Made by a program: the position numbers and the translations under genes
The notes under the pieces: generated by a model
What the model was told of the DNA's origin: nothing
The model's input: only the letters and a program-made list of their open reading frames with translations
Databases searched by the model: none
Origin: Curtobacterium sp. HSID17257
GTDB lineage: Bacteria; Actinomycetota; Actinomycetes; Actinomycetales; Microbacteriaceae
Reading direction: 5' to 3'
Assembly: GCF_003989515.1 (NCBI RefSeq)
Contig: NZ_RBLU01000002.1
Coordinates: 17,749-81,748 of the forward strand
Length of the DNA stretch: 64,000 nucleotides
Part shown: one piece after another, positions 40,951 to 51,442 of the stretch
How positions within the stretch are numbered: position 1 is the stretch's first letter
Layout: every line of letters begins with the position of its first letter

Positions 40951-42462
40951 ATGGCCGACTACATCGTCGCCATCGACCAGGGCACGACCTCGACGCGTGC
41001 CATCGTCTTCGACCACTCCGGTTCGATCATCTCGGTCGGGCAGAAGGAGCACGAGCAGATCTTCCCGCGCGCCGGGTGGGTCGAGCACGACCCGTCGGAG
41101 ATCTGGGACAACACCCGTGAGGTCATCGGCCAGGCCCTGTCCCGCGCCGACATCACCCGCCACGACGTCGCAGCGGTCGGCATCACGAACCAGCGCGAGA
41201 CCGCGGTGGTCTGGGACAAGAACACCGGCAAGGCCGTCTACAACGCCATCGTCTGGCAGGACACCCGCACCCAGGCGATCGTCGACAAGCTCGCCGACGG
41301 CGACACCGACCGCTACAAGGCGATCGTCGGCCTGCCGCTCGCCACCTACTTCGCCGGCACCAAGATCGCCTGGATCCTCGAGAACGTCGAGGGTGCACGC
41401 GAGAAGGCCGAGGCGGGCGACCTGCTCTTCGGCACCACCGACACCTGGGTCCTCTGGAACCTCACCGGTGGCACCGACGGCGGTGTGCACAAGACCGACG
41501 TCACGAACGCGTCCCGCACGCTGTTCATGGACCTCGAGACGCTGCAGTGGCGCGACGACATCCTGGCCGACTTCGGGGTGCCGAAGTCGATGCTCCCGGA
41601 GATCGTCAGCTCCTCCGAGGTCTACGGCCACGTCGAGTCGTCCAGCCTCCTCCGCGAGGTCCCGATCGCCGGCATCCTCGGCGACCAGCAGGCCGCGACG
41701 TTCGGCCAGGCGGCGTTCGACCAGGGCGAGTCGAAGAACACCTACGGCACCGGCAACTTCCTCATCTTCAACACGGGCACCGAGATCGTCCGGTCGGAGA
41801 ACGGGCTGCTCACCACCGTCGGGTACAAGCTCGGCGACCAGGAGACGCACTACGCGCTCGAGGGCTCCATCGCCGTCACGGGCTCGCTCATCCAGTGGCT
41901 CCGCGACAACCTCGGCATCATCGGCAGTGCCCCGGAGGTCGAGGCCCTCGCCAAGACCGTCGAGGACAACGGTGGCGTGTACTTCGTGCCGGCCTTCTCG
42001 GGTCTGTTCGCGCCGTACTGGCGTCCGGACGCCCGCGGCGCCCTGGTCGGCCTGACCCGCTACGTCAACAAGGGGCACATCGCCCGTGCCGCCCTCGAGG
42101 CGACGGCGCTGCAGACCCGCGAGGTCCTCGACGCCGTCAACGCGGACTCCGGTGTGGACCTGACCGAGCTCAAGGTCGACGGCGGCATGACCGCCAACGA
42201 CGCGCTCATGCAGTTCCAGGCGGACATCCTCAACGTGCCGGTCGTCCGTCCGGTCGTCGCGGAGACCACCGCCCTCGGTGCGGCCTACGCCGCCGGTCTG
42301 GCCGTCGGGTTCTGGGCGAACCTCGACGAGCTCCGCGCCAACTGGCAGGAGGACCAGCGCTGGGAGCCGTCCCTCGACGACGCCGAGCGCGACCGTCAGC
42401 TCCGCCTCTGGAAGAAGGCCGTCACGAAGACCTTCGACTGGGTCGACGAGGACGTGCGCTGA
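40951..42462 (+). CDS. glpK: Glycerol kinase
   Basis: 503 residues, FGGY family. [15 protein letters not shown] (ATP site), [23 protein letters not shown] and [17 protein letters not shown] are diagnostic. It phosphorylates glycerol entering through GlpF. Together with dhaKLM the region covers both glycerol and dihydroxyacetone uptake into the triose phosphate pool. Preceded by AAGGAG. Confidence 0.96.
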   Translation: MADYIVAIDQGTTSTRAIVFDHSGSIISVGQKEHEQIFPRAGWVEHDPSEIWDNTREVIGQALSRADITRHDVAAVGITNQRETAVVWDKNTGKAVYNAIVWQDTRTQAIVDKLADGDTDRYKAIVGLPLATYFAGTKIAWILENVEGAREKAEAGDLLFGTTDTWVLWNLTGGTDGGVHKTDVTNASRTLFMDLETLQWRDDILADFGVPKSMLPEIVSSSEVYGHVESSSLLREVPIAGILGDQQAATFGQAAFDQGESKNTYGTGNFLIFNTGTEIVRSENGLLTTVGYKLGDQETHYALEGSIAVTGSLIQWLRDNLGIIGSAPEVEALAKTVEDNGGVYFVPAFSGLFAPYWRPDARGALVGLTRYVNKGHIARAALEATALQTREVLDAVNADSGVDLTELKVDGGMTANDALMQFQADILNVPVVRPVVAETTALGAAYAAGLAVGFWANLDELRANWQEDQRWEPSLDDAERDRQLRLWKKAVTKTFDWVDEDVR

Positions 42463-42482
42463 CGCGCAGCTGAGGTGACCGA

Positions 42483-42527
42483 CTGGAGGCGCGGTGCCGG
42501 TCCGACGGGCCGGCACCGCGCCTCCAG
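42483..42527 (+). terminator. Terminator after glpK
   Basis: 18-bp perfect stem CTGGAGGCGCGGTGCCGG / CCGGCACCGCGCCTCCAG with a 9-nt loop. Confidence 0.85.
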
Positions 42528-42585
42528 GCCGTTGCGGTGGCACGCGCGGTGCGGGCCGGGCGCACCGGTCCGGCCGCGAAACGCA

Positions 42586-42635
42586 ACGTCGGCGGATCCG
42601 CGCAACGCCACAGCGCTGCGAGCATCCGCCGACGT
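42586..42635 (-). terminator. Probable trpD terminator
   Basis: ACGTCGGCGGAT (42586-42597) pairs with ATCCGCCGACGT (42624-42635) as a 12-bp stem across a 26-nt loop just beyond the trpD stop. Confidence 0.55.
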
Positions 42636-42653
42636 CGCGACTTGCGGGGTCGC

Positions 42654-43709
42654 TCAGGCCGCGGGGGCGGCGCCGACCCAGTCGGCGAGCTTCTGCGCGG
42701 CGGCGCCGGAGTCGACCGCCTCGGCGGCGACGGCGAGCTGCTCACGGAACCGCTGCAGGATCGGCCGGTCCGCCTGCTCGGGATCCTCGGCCAGACGGAA
42801 GGACACCAGCCCGGCGGCGGCGTTGAGCAGCACGATGTCACGGACCGGGCCGGTCTCCCCCGCGAGCACGCGGTGCACCACGGCGGCGTTGTGCTCGGGG
42901 TCACCGCCGAGCAGGTCCTCCGTGCGCGCCCGGGCGATCCCGAGGTCCCGCGGGTCGAGGTCGTGCTCGATGACCCGGCCGCCGGTGACCTCCCAGATGT
43001 GGGAGTGCCCGGTGGTCGTCAGCTCGTCGAGGCCGTCGTCGCCGCGGAACACGAGCGCGGTCGCCCCACGGGTCTGGAACACGCCCGTGATGATCGGCAC
43101 GAGCTCGAGCTGCGCCACGCCCACCGCGTTCGCCTCGCACCGGGCCGGGTTCACCAGCGGCCCGAGGAAGTTGAAGACGGTGGGCACGCCGATCTCGCGC
43201 CGGACCGGGGCCGCATGAGCGAAGCCGGGGTGGAACGCGCTCGCGAACGCGAAGGTCAGCCCGACACGCCGGAAGGTGTCCGCGACACGCGCGGCGTCCA
43301 TCGTCAGGTCGAGGCCGAGGGCGGCCAGCACGTCGCTCGAGCCCGACTTCGACGAACTCGCGCGGTTGCCGTGCTTGACGACCGGCACGCCCGCGGCGGC
43401 GATGACGATCGCGGCCATCGTCGAGACGTTCACGGTGCCCACGACGTCGCCGCCGGTCCCGACGATGTCGAGTGCCATCGGGTCGACGTCCAACGGGACG
43501 GCGGCGTCGAGGATCGCGTCGCGGAAGCCGACGACCTCGTCGACGGTCTCGCCCTTCGCCCGGAGCGCGACCGCGAAGGCCGCGATCTGTGCGGCGGTCG
43601 CGCGCCCCTGGACGATCTCCTCCATGGCCCACGTGGACTGCCTGATCGAGAGGTCCTCGCGCGCCATGAGCGCGCTGATGACTGCAGGCCAGGAGAGTGT
43701 GAGGGACAT
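42654..43709 (-). CDS. trpD: Anthranilate phosphoribosyltransferase
   Basis: 351 residues from ATG 43709. GTGGDVVGTVNVST binds the PRPP pyrophosphate, KHGNRASSSKSGSSDVL and HPGFAHAAPVRREIGVPTVFNFLGPLVNP are diagnostic. Transfers phosphoribose to anthranilate in tryptophan synthesis. It stands alone, without other trp genes, and is divergent from ctaE, as seen in several Microbacteriaceae. Confidence 0.95.
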   Translation of the reverse strand: MSLTLSWPAVISALMAREDLSIRQSTWAMEEIVQGRATAAQIAAFAVALRAKGETVDEVVGFRDAILDAAVPLDVDPMALDIVGTGGDVVGTVNVSTMAAIVIAAAGVPVVKHGNRASSSKSGSSDVLAALGLDLTMDAARVADTFRRVGLTFAFASAFHPGFAHAAPVRREIGVPTVFNFLGPLVNPARCEANAVGVAQLELVPIITGVFQTRGATALVFRGDDGLDELTTTGHSHIWEVTGGRVIEHDLDPRDLGIARARTEDLLGGDPEHNAAVVHRVLAGETGPVRDIVLLNAAAGLVSFRLAEDPEQADRPILQRFREQLAVAAEAVDSGAAAQKLADWVGAAPAA

Positions 43710-43788
43710 GGCTCGATGGTACTGAGTTCGAACGACCCGCCAGTGTCCTGCGAAAACACTGTCAGTGGTTTCGGCCATAATGGAGGAC

Positions 43789-44418
43789 GTGACTAGCACC
43801 CCTCTCTCCAGATCCGCCAGCGGTCCGGTCCTGAACAGGCCGAACGCCGTTGCCGTGGGGACGATCGTGTGGCTGGGCAGCGAGGTCATGTTCTTCGCCG
43901 GCCTGTTCGCGATCTACTTCACGCTGCGCAGCACCTCGCCCGAGCTCTGGGCGACCGAGACCGCCAAGCTCGAGGTGCCGTTCGCCTCGGTGAACACGAT
44001 CATCCTGGTGCTGTCGAGCTTCGCCTGCCAGTTCGCGGTGTTCGCCGCGGAGCGCTTCCAGGTGCACCGCACGAGCTGGAACCCCAAGGACTGGGGCATG
44101 ACGGAGTGGTTCTTCGTCACGTACTGCATGGGTGCGATCTTCGTCTGCGGCCAGATCTTCGAGTACGCGAACCTCTGGCACGAGGGCGTCACGCTCTCGT
44201 CGAGCGCCTACGGCTCCGCGTTCTACATGACCACCGGCTTCCACGGCCTGCACGTCACGGGTGGTCTCATCGCCTTCCTCCTGACCCTCGGTCGCGGCTT
44301 CGCCGCCAAGAACTTCGGGCACAAGGAGGCGACCACCGCGATCGTCGTGTCGTACTACTGGCACTTCGTCGACGTGGTCTGGATCGGCCTCTTCGCTGTC
44401 ATCTACCTTCTCAAGTAG
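43789..44418 (+). CDS. ctaE: Cytochrome c oxidase subunit III
   Basis: 209 residues with five or more transmembrane helices; [14 protein letters not shown] [19 protein letters not shown] and [14 protein letters not shown] are subunit III hallmarks. Start taken as GTG 43789: CATAAT at 43776-43781 ends seven bases earlier, implying a leaderless transcript; ATG 43780 is the alternative but lies within that promoter. First gene of ctaE-qcrC-qcrA-qcrB, which encodes the aa3 oxidase/bc1 supercomplex parts. Confidence 0.93.
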   Translation: MTSTPLSRSASGPVLNRPNAVAVGTIVWLGSEVMFFAGLFAIYFTLRSTSPELWATETAKLEVPFASVNTIILVLSSFACQFAVFAAERFQVHRTSWNPKDWGMTEWFFVTYCMGAIFVCGQIFEYANLWHEGVTLSSSAYGSAFYMTTGFHGLHVTGGLIAFLLTLGRGFAAKNFGHKEATTAIVVSYYWHFVDVVWIGLFAVIYLLK

Positions 44419-44439
44419 GAACTGGACACCCCCCACCGC

Positions 44440-45243
44440 ATGTTCACCAGAAGCAAGTCCAAGAAGGGCCGCCGTTCCCCGATGGCGACCGTGTCGCTCA
44501 TCGTCGTCGGTCTCATGACCACCGGCGGTGCGTACGCGCTGTTCAGCTCGACGGCGAACGCCGACGACAGCACCACCTCCGCGGTGTCCAGCCAGTCCAA
44601 GGTCAACGAGGGCGAGAAGCTCTTCGCCTCGAACTGCGCGACCTGCCACGGCCTCGACGCCCAGGGCACCAGCGAGGGTCCGTCCCTCATCGGTGTCGGC
44701 GCCGCGTCGGTCGACTTCCAGGTCGGCACCGGCCGCATGCCGATGGCCGCGCAGGGCCCCCAGGCCGAGGAGAAGCCCGCCCAGTTCACGGACGAGCAGA
44801 TCGATGCCATGGGTGCCTACGTCGCCTCGCTCGGCCCCGGCCCGTCGGTCCCCTCCTCGTCGCTGACGGACGGCAAGGGCGACGCAGCCGAAGGCGCCGA
44901 GCTCTTCCGCATCAACTGCGCCATGTGCCACAACGTGGCGGGCGCCGGCGGCGCACTCACCGAGGGCAAGTACGCCCCGAACCTGCAGTCGGTCTCCGGC
45001 AAGCACATCTACGAGGCCATGGTCACGGGCCCGCAGAACATGCCGGTCTTCAACGACCTCAACCTGACGCCGGAGCAGAAGGCCGACATCATCACGTACC
45101 TGAAGTACGTGCAGGACAACAAGTCGCCCGGCGGGTTCGCCCTCGGCTCCCTCGGCCCGGTGGCAGAGGGTCTGTTCATCTGGATCTTCGGACTCGGCGC
45201 GGTCGTCGCGATGACCGTCTGGCTGACCGCGAAGTCCAACTGA
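44440..45243 (+). CDS. qcrC: Di-heme cytochrome c subunit of the bc1 complex
   Basis: 267 residues: N-terminal anchor (about 15-37), two c-type heme sites CATCH (66-70) and CAMCH (160-164), with axial Met candidates GRMPM and MPVF, and a C-terminal transmembrane helix. The di-heme form replaces soluble cytochrome c in actinobacterial III-IV supercomplexes. Confidence 0.95.
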   Translation: MFTRSKSKKGRRSPMATVSLIVVGLMTTGGAYALFSSTANADDSTTSAVSSQSKVNEGEKLFASNCATCHGLDAQGTSEGPSLIGVGAASVDFQVGTGRMPMAAQGPQAEEKPAQFTDEQIDAMGAYVASLGPGPSVPSSSLTDGKGDAAEGAELFRINCAMCHNVAGAGGALTEGKYAPNLQSVSGKHIYEAMVTGPQNMPVFNDLNLTPEQKADIITYLKYVQDNKSPGGFALGSLGPVAEGLFIWIFGLGAVVAMTVWLTAKSN

Positions 45244-45276
45244 TCGTCCGTGTCGAACGACACTGAAGGGAACACC

Positions 45277-46344
45277 ATGGCAGAGCACGACGACGAGGCA
45301 CTGAACTCGTCCTCGGCTGTCGAGAAGCACGGCGCGACCAGCACGTCGGCCGGGATCGCGGTCGTCCCCGCGGACCCGTTCGAGAACCCGGGTGAGCCGC
45401 CGCACCGCGCGCGCCGCACCGACGTCGACCCGAAGAAGCAGCGCCTGGCCGAGCGTCAGGTCGCCACGTTCTTCTACCTGTCCATCGTGGGCAGCGTCCT
45501 GGCGATCGCGGCGTACATCGCCTTCCCGATCGACCCCGAGGACTTCGGCACCGTCCGGTCCGGCAACCTCTGGCTCGGTCTGGCGATCGCCCTGGCCCTG
45601 CTCGCGCTGGGCCTCGGCGCCGTCTACTGGTCCAAGTCGCTCGTCGTGGACCGCGAGATCACGGAGATGCGCCACAGCACCCGTGGCACCGACGCGACCC
45701 GCGCGAAGGCCGTCGAGGCCTTCCAGCTCGCCGACAAGGAGTCCGGCTTCAGCCGTCGCAAGCTGATCCGCAACTCGATGATCGGCGCCCTGGTGGCGTT
45801 CCCGCTGCCGGGTGTCGTCCTCGTCCGTGACTTCGCCCCGGCGGAGGACCCGAACGAGCTCCTGCGCCACACCTTCTGGAAGTCCGGCATGCGCCTGACG
45901 AAGGACCCGACGGGTCTGCCGATCAAGGCGTCCGACGTCACGATCGGTTCGGTCTTCCACGTCATCCCGGACGGCATGCTCGACTCCGAGCACATGCTCG
46001 AGGAGAAGGCGAAGGCCTCGGTCCTCCTCATGCGTCTCGACCCGAAGGACCTCAACCCCTCGAAGGGGCACGAGGACTGGGGCTACGACGGCATCGTCGC
46101 CTACTCCAAGATCTGCACCCACGTCGGGTGCCCGGTCGCGCTCTACGAGCAGCAGACGCACCACCTGCTGTGCCCGTGCCACCAGTCGACGTTCGACGTC
46201 TCGAACAACTGCGAAGTCATCTTCGGCCCGGCTGCACGTCCCCTCCCCCAACTTCCGATCGCGATCGACGACGACGGCTACCTGGTTGCCCAGAGCGACT
46301 TCCACGAGCCGGTCGGACCGTCCTTCTGGGAGCGTGAACGCTGA
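45277..46344 (+). CDS. qcrA: Rieske iron-sulfur subunit of the bc1 complex
   Basis: 355 residues from ATG 45277 (GAAGGG upstream). Three hydrophobic segments precede the Rieske domain, the actinobacterial form. 2Fe-2S ligands lie in CTHVGC (C280, H282) and CPCHQS (C299, H302), with the disulfide Cys285/Cys301. Transfers electrons from menaquinol to QcrC. Overlaps qcrB by one base. Confidence 0.95.
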   Translation: MAEHDDEALNSSSAVEKHGATSTSAGIAVVPADPFENPGEPPHRARRTDVDPKKQRLAERQVATFFYLSIVGSVLAIAAYIAFPIDPEDFGTVRSGNLWLGLAIALALLALGLGAVYWSKSLVVDREITEMRHSTRGTDATRAKAVEAFQLADKESGFSRRKLIRNSMIGALVAFPLPGVVLVRDFAPAEDPNELLRHTFWKSGMRLTKDPTGLPIKASDVTIGSVFHVIPDGMLDSEHMLEEKAKASVLLMRLDPKDLNPSKGHEDWGYDGIVAYSKICTHVGCPVALYEQQTHHLLCPCHQSTFDVSNNCEVIFGPAARPLPQLPIAIDDDGYLVAQSDFHEPVGPSFWERER

Positions 46345-48038
46345 TGACCAGCACCACCACCACGAGCGCGCCGTCCACGGCCACACGGCCCGAGCCGACG
46401 CGCGGGTCCCGACTCATCGGGGCCACCGCCAACTACATCGACGAGCGGACGAGCATCTCGGGTCTGGTGAAGGAGGTCGGGCGCAAGATCTTCCCCGACC
46501 ACTGGAGCTTCATGCTCGGCGAGGTCGCGCTGTACAGCTTCGTCGTCGTCCTGTTGTCGGGGACGTTCCTGACGTTCTTCTTCCAGGCGTCGATGACCGA
46601 GGTCGTCTACAACGGCTCGTACGTCCCGCTGAAGGGCGTCGAGATGTCGACCGCCCTGCAGTCCACCCTGAACATCTCGTTCGACATCCGCGGTGGCCTG
46701 TTCGTCCGGCAGATCCACCACTGGGCAGCCCTGCTGTTCGTCGCCTCGGTGATGCTGCACATGGCCCGCGTGTTCTTCACCGGCGCCTTCCGCAAGCCGC
46801 GTGAGCTCAACTGGGTCTTCGGCTTCGTGCTGTGGGTCCTGGCGATGGCCGAGGGCTTCACCGGCTACTCGCTCCCCGACGACCTGCTCTCGGGCAACGG
46901 TCTCCGCATCATCGTCGGCATGATCGAGGGTGTCCCGGTGATCGGCGTGTGGATCGCCTACCTGCTGTTCGGTGGCGAGTTCCCGGGTACCGACATCGTC
47001 GGCCGCCTCTACACGCTCCACATCCTGCTGCTGCCGGCGATCCTCGTGGCGGTGCTCGGCGTGCACCTCGTGCTCGTCGTCATCAACAAGCACACGCAGT
47101 TCGCGGGCCCCGGCAAGACCAACGAGAACGTCGTGGGCGTCCCGATCCTCCCGGCGTTCGCCGCGAAGGCCGGCGGCTTCTTCTTCATCGTCGCGGGCAT
47201 CCTCGCCCTCATCGCGTCGCTGTTCACGATCAACCCGATCTGGAACTACGGCCCGTACGACCCGTCCCCCGTGTCCGCCGGCACCCAGCCCGACTGGTAC
47301 ATCGGCTTCGCGGACGGTGCGCTCCGTCTGGTGCCGCCGCACTGGGAGGTCGTGTGGTTCGGCTACACGGTGTCGTTCAACATCCTCGTCCCGATCGCCG
47401 TCCTCATGGCGCTCATCATCGCGATGTTCGCCTACCCGTTCCTCGAGGCGTGGGTCACAGGCGACAAGCGTGAGCACCACCTGGCCGACCGTCCGCGCAA
47501 CGCCCCGACCCGCACCGCGTTCGGTGCTGCGGGCATCACGCTCTACGCGTCGCTCTGGGCCGCCGCCTCGTCCGACATCATCGCCACGCACTTCATGGTG
47601 TCGATCGAGCACGTGATCCACGTCATCCAGGCCACGACGGTCCTCGGCCCGTTCGTCGCCTTCTGGATCACGAAGCGCGTCTGCCTCGCGCTGCAGAAGA
47701 AGGACCGCGAGATCGTGCTGCACGGTTACGAGTCGGGCCGCATCGTCCGACTGCCGCACGGCGAGTACATCGAGGTCCACGAGCAGCTCGACGAGTACGA
47801 GCGCTGGAAGCTCCTGCAGTTCAACGAGTACAAGCCGCTCATGGTCCGTCCGGACGCCAAGGGTCGGATCACCGGGGTGCAGAAGGTCCGTGCGAACCTG
47901 TCGCGCTTCTTCTTCGAGGACCGCATCGCGCCGGTCACGAAGGCGGAGCTCGAGGCAGCGCACGCCGCGCACCACGGTCCGGAGCTGGAGGGCGACCACC
48001 AGGCCCAGGCCCCCGCGCTCGGCGCCGCCAACCACTAG
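46344..48038 (+). CDS. qcrB: Cytochrome b subunit of the bc1 complex
   Basis: 564 residues, longer than classical cytochrome b, as usual in actinobacteria. Heme-ligand histidines are in [20 protein letters not shown] and [41 protein letters not shown] is at the quinol site region. Last gene of the operon, followed by a long hairpin. Target of the imidazopyridine-type inhibitors in related bacteria. Confidence 0.96.
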   Translation: MTSTTTTSAPSTATRPEPTRGSRLIGATANYIDERTSISGLVKEVGRKIFPDHWSFMLGEVALYSFVVVLLSGTFLTFFFQASMTEVVYNGSYVPLKGVEMSTALQSTLNISFDIRGGLFVRQIHHWAALLFVASVMLHMARVFFTGAFRKPRELNWVFGFVLWVLAMAEGFTGYSLPDDLLSGNGLRIIVGMIEGVPVIGVWIAYLLFGGEFPGTDIVGRLYTLHILLLPAILVAVLGVHLVLVVINKHTQFAGPGKTNENVVGVPILPAFAAKAGGFFFIVAGILALIASLFTINPIWNYGPYDPSPVSAGTQPDWYIGFADGALRLVPPHWEVVWFGYTVSFNILVPIAVLMALIIAMFAYPFLEAWVTGDKREHHLADRPRNAPTRTAFGAAGITLYASLWAAASSDIIATHFMVSIEHVIHVIQATTVLGPFVAFWITKRVCLALQKKDREIVLHGYESGRIVRLPHGEYIEVHEQLDEYERWKLLQFNEYKPLMVRPDAKGRITGVQKVRANLSRFFFEDRIAPVTKAELEAAHAAHHGPELEGDHQAQAPALGAANH

Positions 48039-48050
48039 GTCCCGCAGCGG

Positions 48051-48099
48051 GAACGACGGAGCCCCTCGACCACCACGTGGTCGGGGGGCTCCGTCGTTC
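48051..48099 (+). terminator. Terminator after qcrB
   Basis: GAACGACGGAGCCCC pairs with GGGGCTCCGTCGTTC, and the inside also pairs (CGACCAC/GTGGTCG), giving one long hairpin. Confidence 0.9.
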
Positions 48100-48222
48100 G
48101 CTGTGGACCGACGTGGATCCGCCACTCCCGGTTCACCGTGCATTCAGAGTGGCGTGCTGGACTCGTCCTCGACGGTGTGGCAACGTGTTGCACCACGCAT
48201 CCGCCAACGGAACGAGAGACCG

Positions 48223-49182
48223 ATGGACAGCCGGACGGCCGAACACCCCAGGCCGAACCACTTCCTCCTCCACCTCAGCGACACCCACCTCGTGGCGGGT
48301 GACGGCGCGCTCTACGGTGACGTCGACTCCGCAGCACGTCTCTCGGCGATCGTCGCCGACATCGAGGCCTCCGGCACTCGCCCGGAGGCCATCGTCGTCA
48401 CGGGCGACGTCGCCGACAAGGGCGAGCCGGCCGCGTACGCCAGGATCCGCGACATCGTCGAGCCCGCGGCCCGCCGCATCGGCGCGCAGGTCATCTGGGC
48501 GATGGGGAACCACGACGAGCGCGGTGCGTTCCGCCAGGAGCTCTTCGGACTCCAGCCGACCGATCGCCCCGTCGACTTCGTGTACGACGTCAACGGCCTC
48601 CGCATCATCACCCTGGACACGAGCGTGCCCGGAGCGCACCACGGCGAGGTCTCCCCTGCGCAGCTCGACTGGCTGGCTGAAGTCCTCTCCGAGGCTGCAC
48701 CGCACGGCACGATCCTCGCCATGCACCACCCGCCGGTCCCGAGCGTGCAGGACCTCGCGGTCCTCGTCGAGCTCCGCGACCAGGCCGCCCTCGCCGAGGT
48801 CATCGAGGGGTCGGACGTCATCTCGATCATCGCCGGGCACCTGCACTACTCCACGAGCGCCGTGTTCGCCGGGGTGCCCGTGTCGGTCGCGAGTGCGACG
48901 TGCTACACGCAGGACCTCACCGAGTACCAGGGCGGTACCCGCGGGCAGGACGGCGCCCAATCGTTCAACCTCGTGCACGTCTACGGCAACAACGTCGTGC
49001 ACTCGGTCGTGCCGATCGGTCACTACTCGACGGTCGGCGAGCCCGTGTCGTCGGAGCAGACCGAGGCACGGCTCGCCGCTGCAGGGGTCACGATCGCGTC
49101 CGCGGTCGAGCCGGCGCCGGTCACCGCGAGCATCCCGGTGTTCACCCTCGACGCGGTGCCCACTTCCCCCATCCGCCGCTGA
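48223..49182 (+). CDS. Class III cyclic-nucleotide phosphodiesterase-like metallophosphoesterase
   Basis: 319 residues. Metal ligands: LSDTHL (D20, H22), [18 protein letters not shown] and GHLHYS in the order of the Rv0805/CpdA group. It may hydrolyse cyclic nucleotides or other phosphodiesters. The C-terminal ~60 residues are Ala/Val/Pro-rich. ATG 48223 with GAGAGA upstream. Monocistronic. Confidence 0.88.
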   Translation: MDSRTAEHPRPNHFLLHLSDTHLVAGDGALYGDVDSAARLSAIVADIEASGTRPEAIVVTGDVADKGEPAAYARIRDIVEPAARRIGAQVIWAMGNHDERGAFRQELFGLQPTDRPVDFVYDVNGLRIITLDTSVPGAHHGEVSPAQLDWLAEVLSEAAPHGTILAMHHPPVPSVQDLAVLVELRDQAALAEVIEGSDVISIIAGHLHYSTSAVFAGVPVSVASATCYTQDLTEYQGGTRGQDGAQSFNLVHVYGNNVVHSVVPIGHYSTVGEPVSSEQTEARLAAAGVTIASAVEPAPVTASIPVFTLDAVPTSPIRR

Positions 49183-49361
49183 GGGTCGGCGCCCGCGTGG
49201 CACGACCGCACGCTGTCGAACGAGCACGACATGCCGTCGGGCGATCGGCGTGGGGGTGGGATCCGTCGCTCAGCGCCATCGAGCGTGCCAGATCGTGCCC
49301 GCTCAGTGCCGAGGGCCGGTCGTGCCCGGACGCCACCAGGCACGGACGGCCGGCCGCAGCG

Positions 49362-50915
49362 CTACTCCGCGTCCCGCTCCCACGGCGCCGGGAACGGGAA
49401 GTACTTCTCGAGGAAGTCCGTCACCCGGCGCGTGCGCTCCTCGTCCGAGACCTCCGGGAAGCTGCCGTCGTTCAGGCAGAAGAAGTCGACGTTCCGCTTC
49501 TTGAGCAGGTCCTCCAGCGCCTTCAACCCGGACTGCATCGTCGTGTCGACGTACCGGACCGGAGCGTTCTCCTGCACGATCGCGCGACCGGTGAGCAGCG
49601 CGTAGTAGTGGTACAGCGAGTTCGTCACCGAGATGTTGTCCGCCGCACGGAACCGTGAGGCGGCGGTCGCGCGGAACTCCGCCGCGAACTCGTGCTCCAT
49701 CTCGGTCAGGATCGAGGCGCGGAGCGGCGTGGGCGCGTGCTCGAGGTGCCGCGTGGTCACCGCGCCGAACCGCTGCTGCAGCAGCTGACGGTTCACGCGC
49801 GCGGAGTTCTCGAACCCGCTGCGGGCCGGGTTGTTCGACCCGAGCCCGATGCGGGTCGTCGCGAGGATGAACTTCGACACCGAGCCCGGGCTGAAGAACA
49901 CCGACGGCTCGACCATCCGCCCGAAGAACATGTCGTCGTTCGAGTAGATGAAGTGCTCGCTGATGCCCGGGATGTGGTGCAGCTGCGACTCGACGGCCTG
50001 CGAGTTGTGGGTCGGGAGCACCGAGGGGTCCGCGAAGAACTCCTCGCTCCGGACGATCCGCACCTTGGGGTGGTCCGCGAGCCAGGCGGGTGCCGGCGAG
50101 TCGGTGGCGATGTAGATCTGCCGGATCCACGGCGCGAAGGTGTGCACCGAGCGCAGGGCGTACTTCAGCTCGTCGATCTGCCGGAACCGCGCGGGGGCGT
50201 CGTCGCCCTCCCCCAGCACCGCGTTCGCCTGCGCTGCCTGGCGGGCACGCTGGTACTCGATCGCGTTGCCGTCGACCCACGAGAAGACGATGTCGATCGG
50301 GAAGCGGATGTCCGACACGTGGTCGTCGAACATGTGCTCCACCGTGCGCCAGGTGCGGCCGTAGCGCTCGATGTCGACGAGCACGAACTCGTCGACCGGC
50401 AGGCTGCGCCGCATCAGGGCGTTCTCGACGGGCGCGAGCACCTCGGTGTCGGTGACCCGCCAGAACTCGAGTTGGACGCTCGTCTCGGCGCCGTAGCGGA
50501 GCCGACCCATGGGTTCGAGCCGCGGTCGGAAGACCCGCAGCACCGGTTCGTCGACCGATCCGAGGCCGTCGTCGAGGACGAGCACGGCGGGCTGTCCCGG
50601 CGGCTTGGCGTAGAACGGCTCGTTGGCGGCGGCTGCCATGATCGCGCTCTCGGCGCGCTGCCGGTCGCGTTCGTCGACGGCGATGACCGGCCGTCGGTCG
50701 TTGCCGCGGATGAGCAGGTGGTCGACGTCACCGGCGGTGAGCGCGTCGTCGAGGAACAACAGGTCCTCGATCATCGACTGCTGGGGCGTCAGGTGCCCGT
50801 TGACCAGGGTCAGGCGTCCCTTGCGGACGACGACGTCAGGTCGGTCGAGACCGCCGGAGGACGGTCGAGGGTTCAGCAGAGGACTCTCGGTCGCCGGCTC
50901 GGTCTCGTGGCTCAT
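49362..50915 (-). CDS. Stealth-family hexose-1-phosphate phosphotransferase
   Basis: 517 residues from ATG 50915 (GAAGGG five bases upstream). Stealth regions CR1 (DIVFSWVDGN), CR2 (RFRQIDELKYALRSVHTFAPWIRQIYIATDS), CR3 (THNSQAVESQLHHIPGISEHFIYSNDDMFFG) and CR4 (DFFCLNDGSF) are all present. The family transfers sugar-1-phosphates onto cell-surface or capsular polysaccharides and is related to GlcNAc-1-phosphotransferase. It stands alone, with no capsule cluster around it. Confidence 0.93.
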   Translation of the reverse strand: MSHETEPATESPLLNPRPSSGGLDRPDVVVRKGRLTLVNGHLTPQQSMIEDLLFLDDALTAGDVDHLLIRGNDRRPVIAVDERDRQRAESAIMAAAANEPFYAKPPGQPAVLVLDDGLGSVDEPVLRVFRPRLEPMGRLRYGAETSVQLEFWRVTDTEVLAPVENALMRRSLPVDEFVLVDIERYGRTWRTVEHMFDDHVSDIRFPIDIVFSWVDGNAIEYQRARQAAQANAVLGEGDDAPARFRQIDELKYALRSVHTFAPWIRQIYIATDSPAPAWLADHPKVRIVRSEEFFADPSVLPTHNSQAVESQLHHIPGISEHFIYSNDDMFFGRMVEPSVFFSPGSVSKFILATTRIGLGSNNPARSGFENSARVNRQLLQQRFGAVTTRHLEHAPTPLRASILTEMEHEFAAEFRATAASRFRAADNISVTNSLYHYYALLTGRAIVQENAPVRYVDTTMQSGLKALEDLLKKRNVDFFCLNDGSFPEVSDEERTRRVTDFLEKYFPFPAPWERDAE

Positions 50916-50995
50916 CCATGCCCTTCGCATCACGTCAGCCGGGCCCCGTGCCCGGCTCCTGCGATCCTACCGTCCGGCGGACGAGCGCCGCGCGG

Positions 50996-51442
50996 TCACG
51001 GACGGGAGGCGCGCCCTGCGTCCGCCCCGCGCGGCACCTTGACGGTGATCCCGACGACGATGAACGCCGCGGCCGCCACGAGTTGCAGACCCGCCCACAC
51101 CTGACCGGGGATCGGCACGACCACAACCGGGTTCCAGCACACCGCGATCGCCGCGGTGAGGGCGACCGCCCACCAGGCGCGGCCGCGGAACGCGAAGACG
51201 AGGACGATGAGCGCGAGCACCGTCACGCCCCACCGGACGAACACGAAGCCCGAGGAGTCGATGACGGCCACGAACGCGATGAGCACGACGGCAGCGAGCA
51301 GCCCGGGGGCCAGGGCGGGGCGGGTGAAGGGCGGTGTGCCGTCGGCGTCCGGTCGCGCGCCCTGCGGACGGCGCTCGTCCTGACGCCCCGAGGGGACCCC
51401 CTGCAGCGACGATCCTGCCGGGGACCGACCCTTCCGTGCCAT
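50996..51442 (-). CDS. Small membrane protein, DUF6804-like
   Basis: 148 residues with a ~45-residue basic hydrophilic N-terminus followed by four hydrophobic segments (LLAAVVLIAFVAVI to LVAAAAFIVVGITV). The WAVALTAAIAVCWNPVVVVPI segment resembles DUF6804. Start ATG 51442 overlaps the stop of the SGNH hydrolase gene (ATGA), so both are translated together. Function unknown. Confidence 0.75.
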   Translation of the reverse strand: MARKGRSPAGSSLQGVPSGRQDERRPQGARPDADGTPPFTRPALAPGLLAAVVLIAFVAVIDSSGFVFVRWGVTVLALIVLVFAFRGRAWWAVALTAAIAVCWNPVVVVPIPGQVWAGLQLVAAAAFIVVGITVKVPRGADAGRASRP

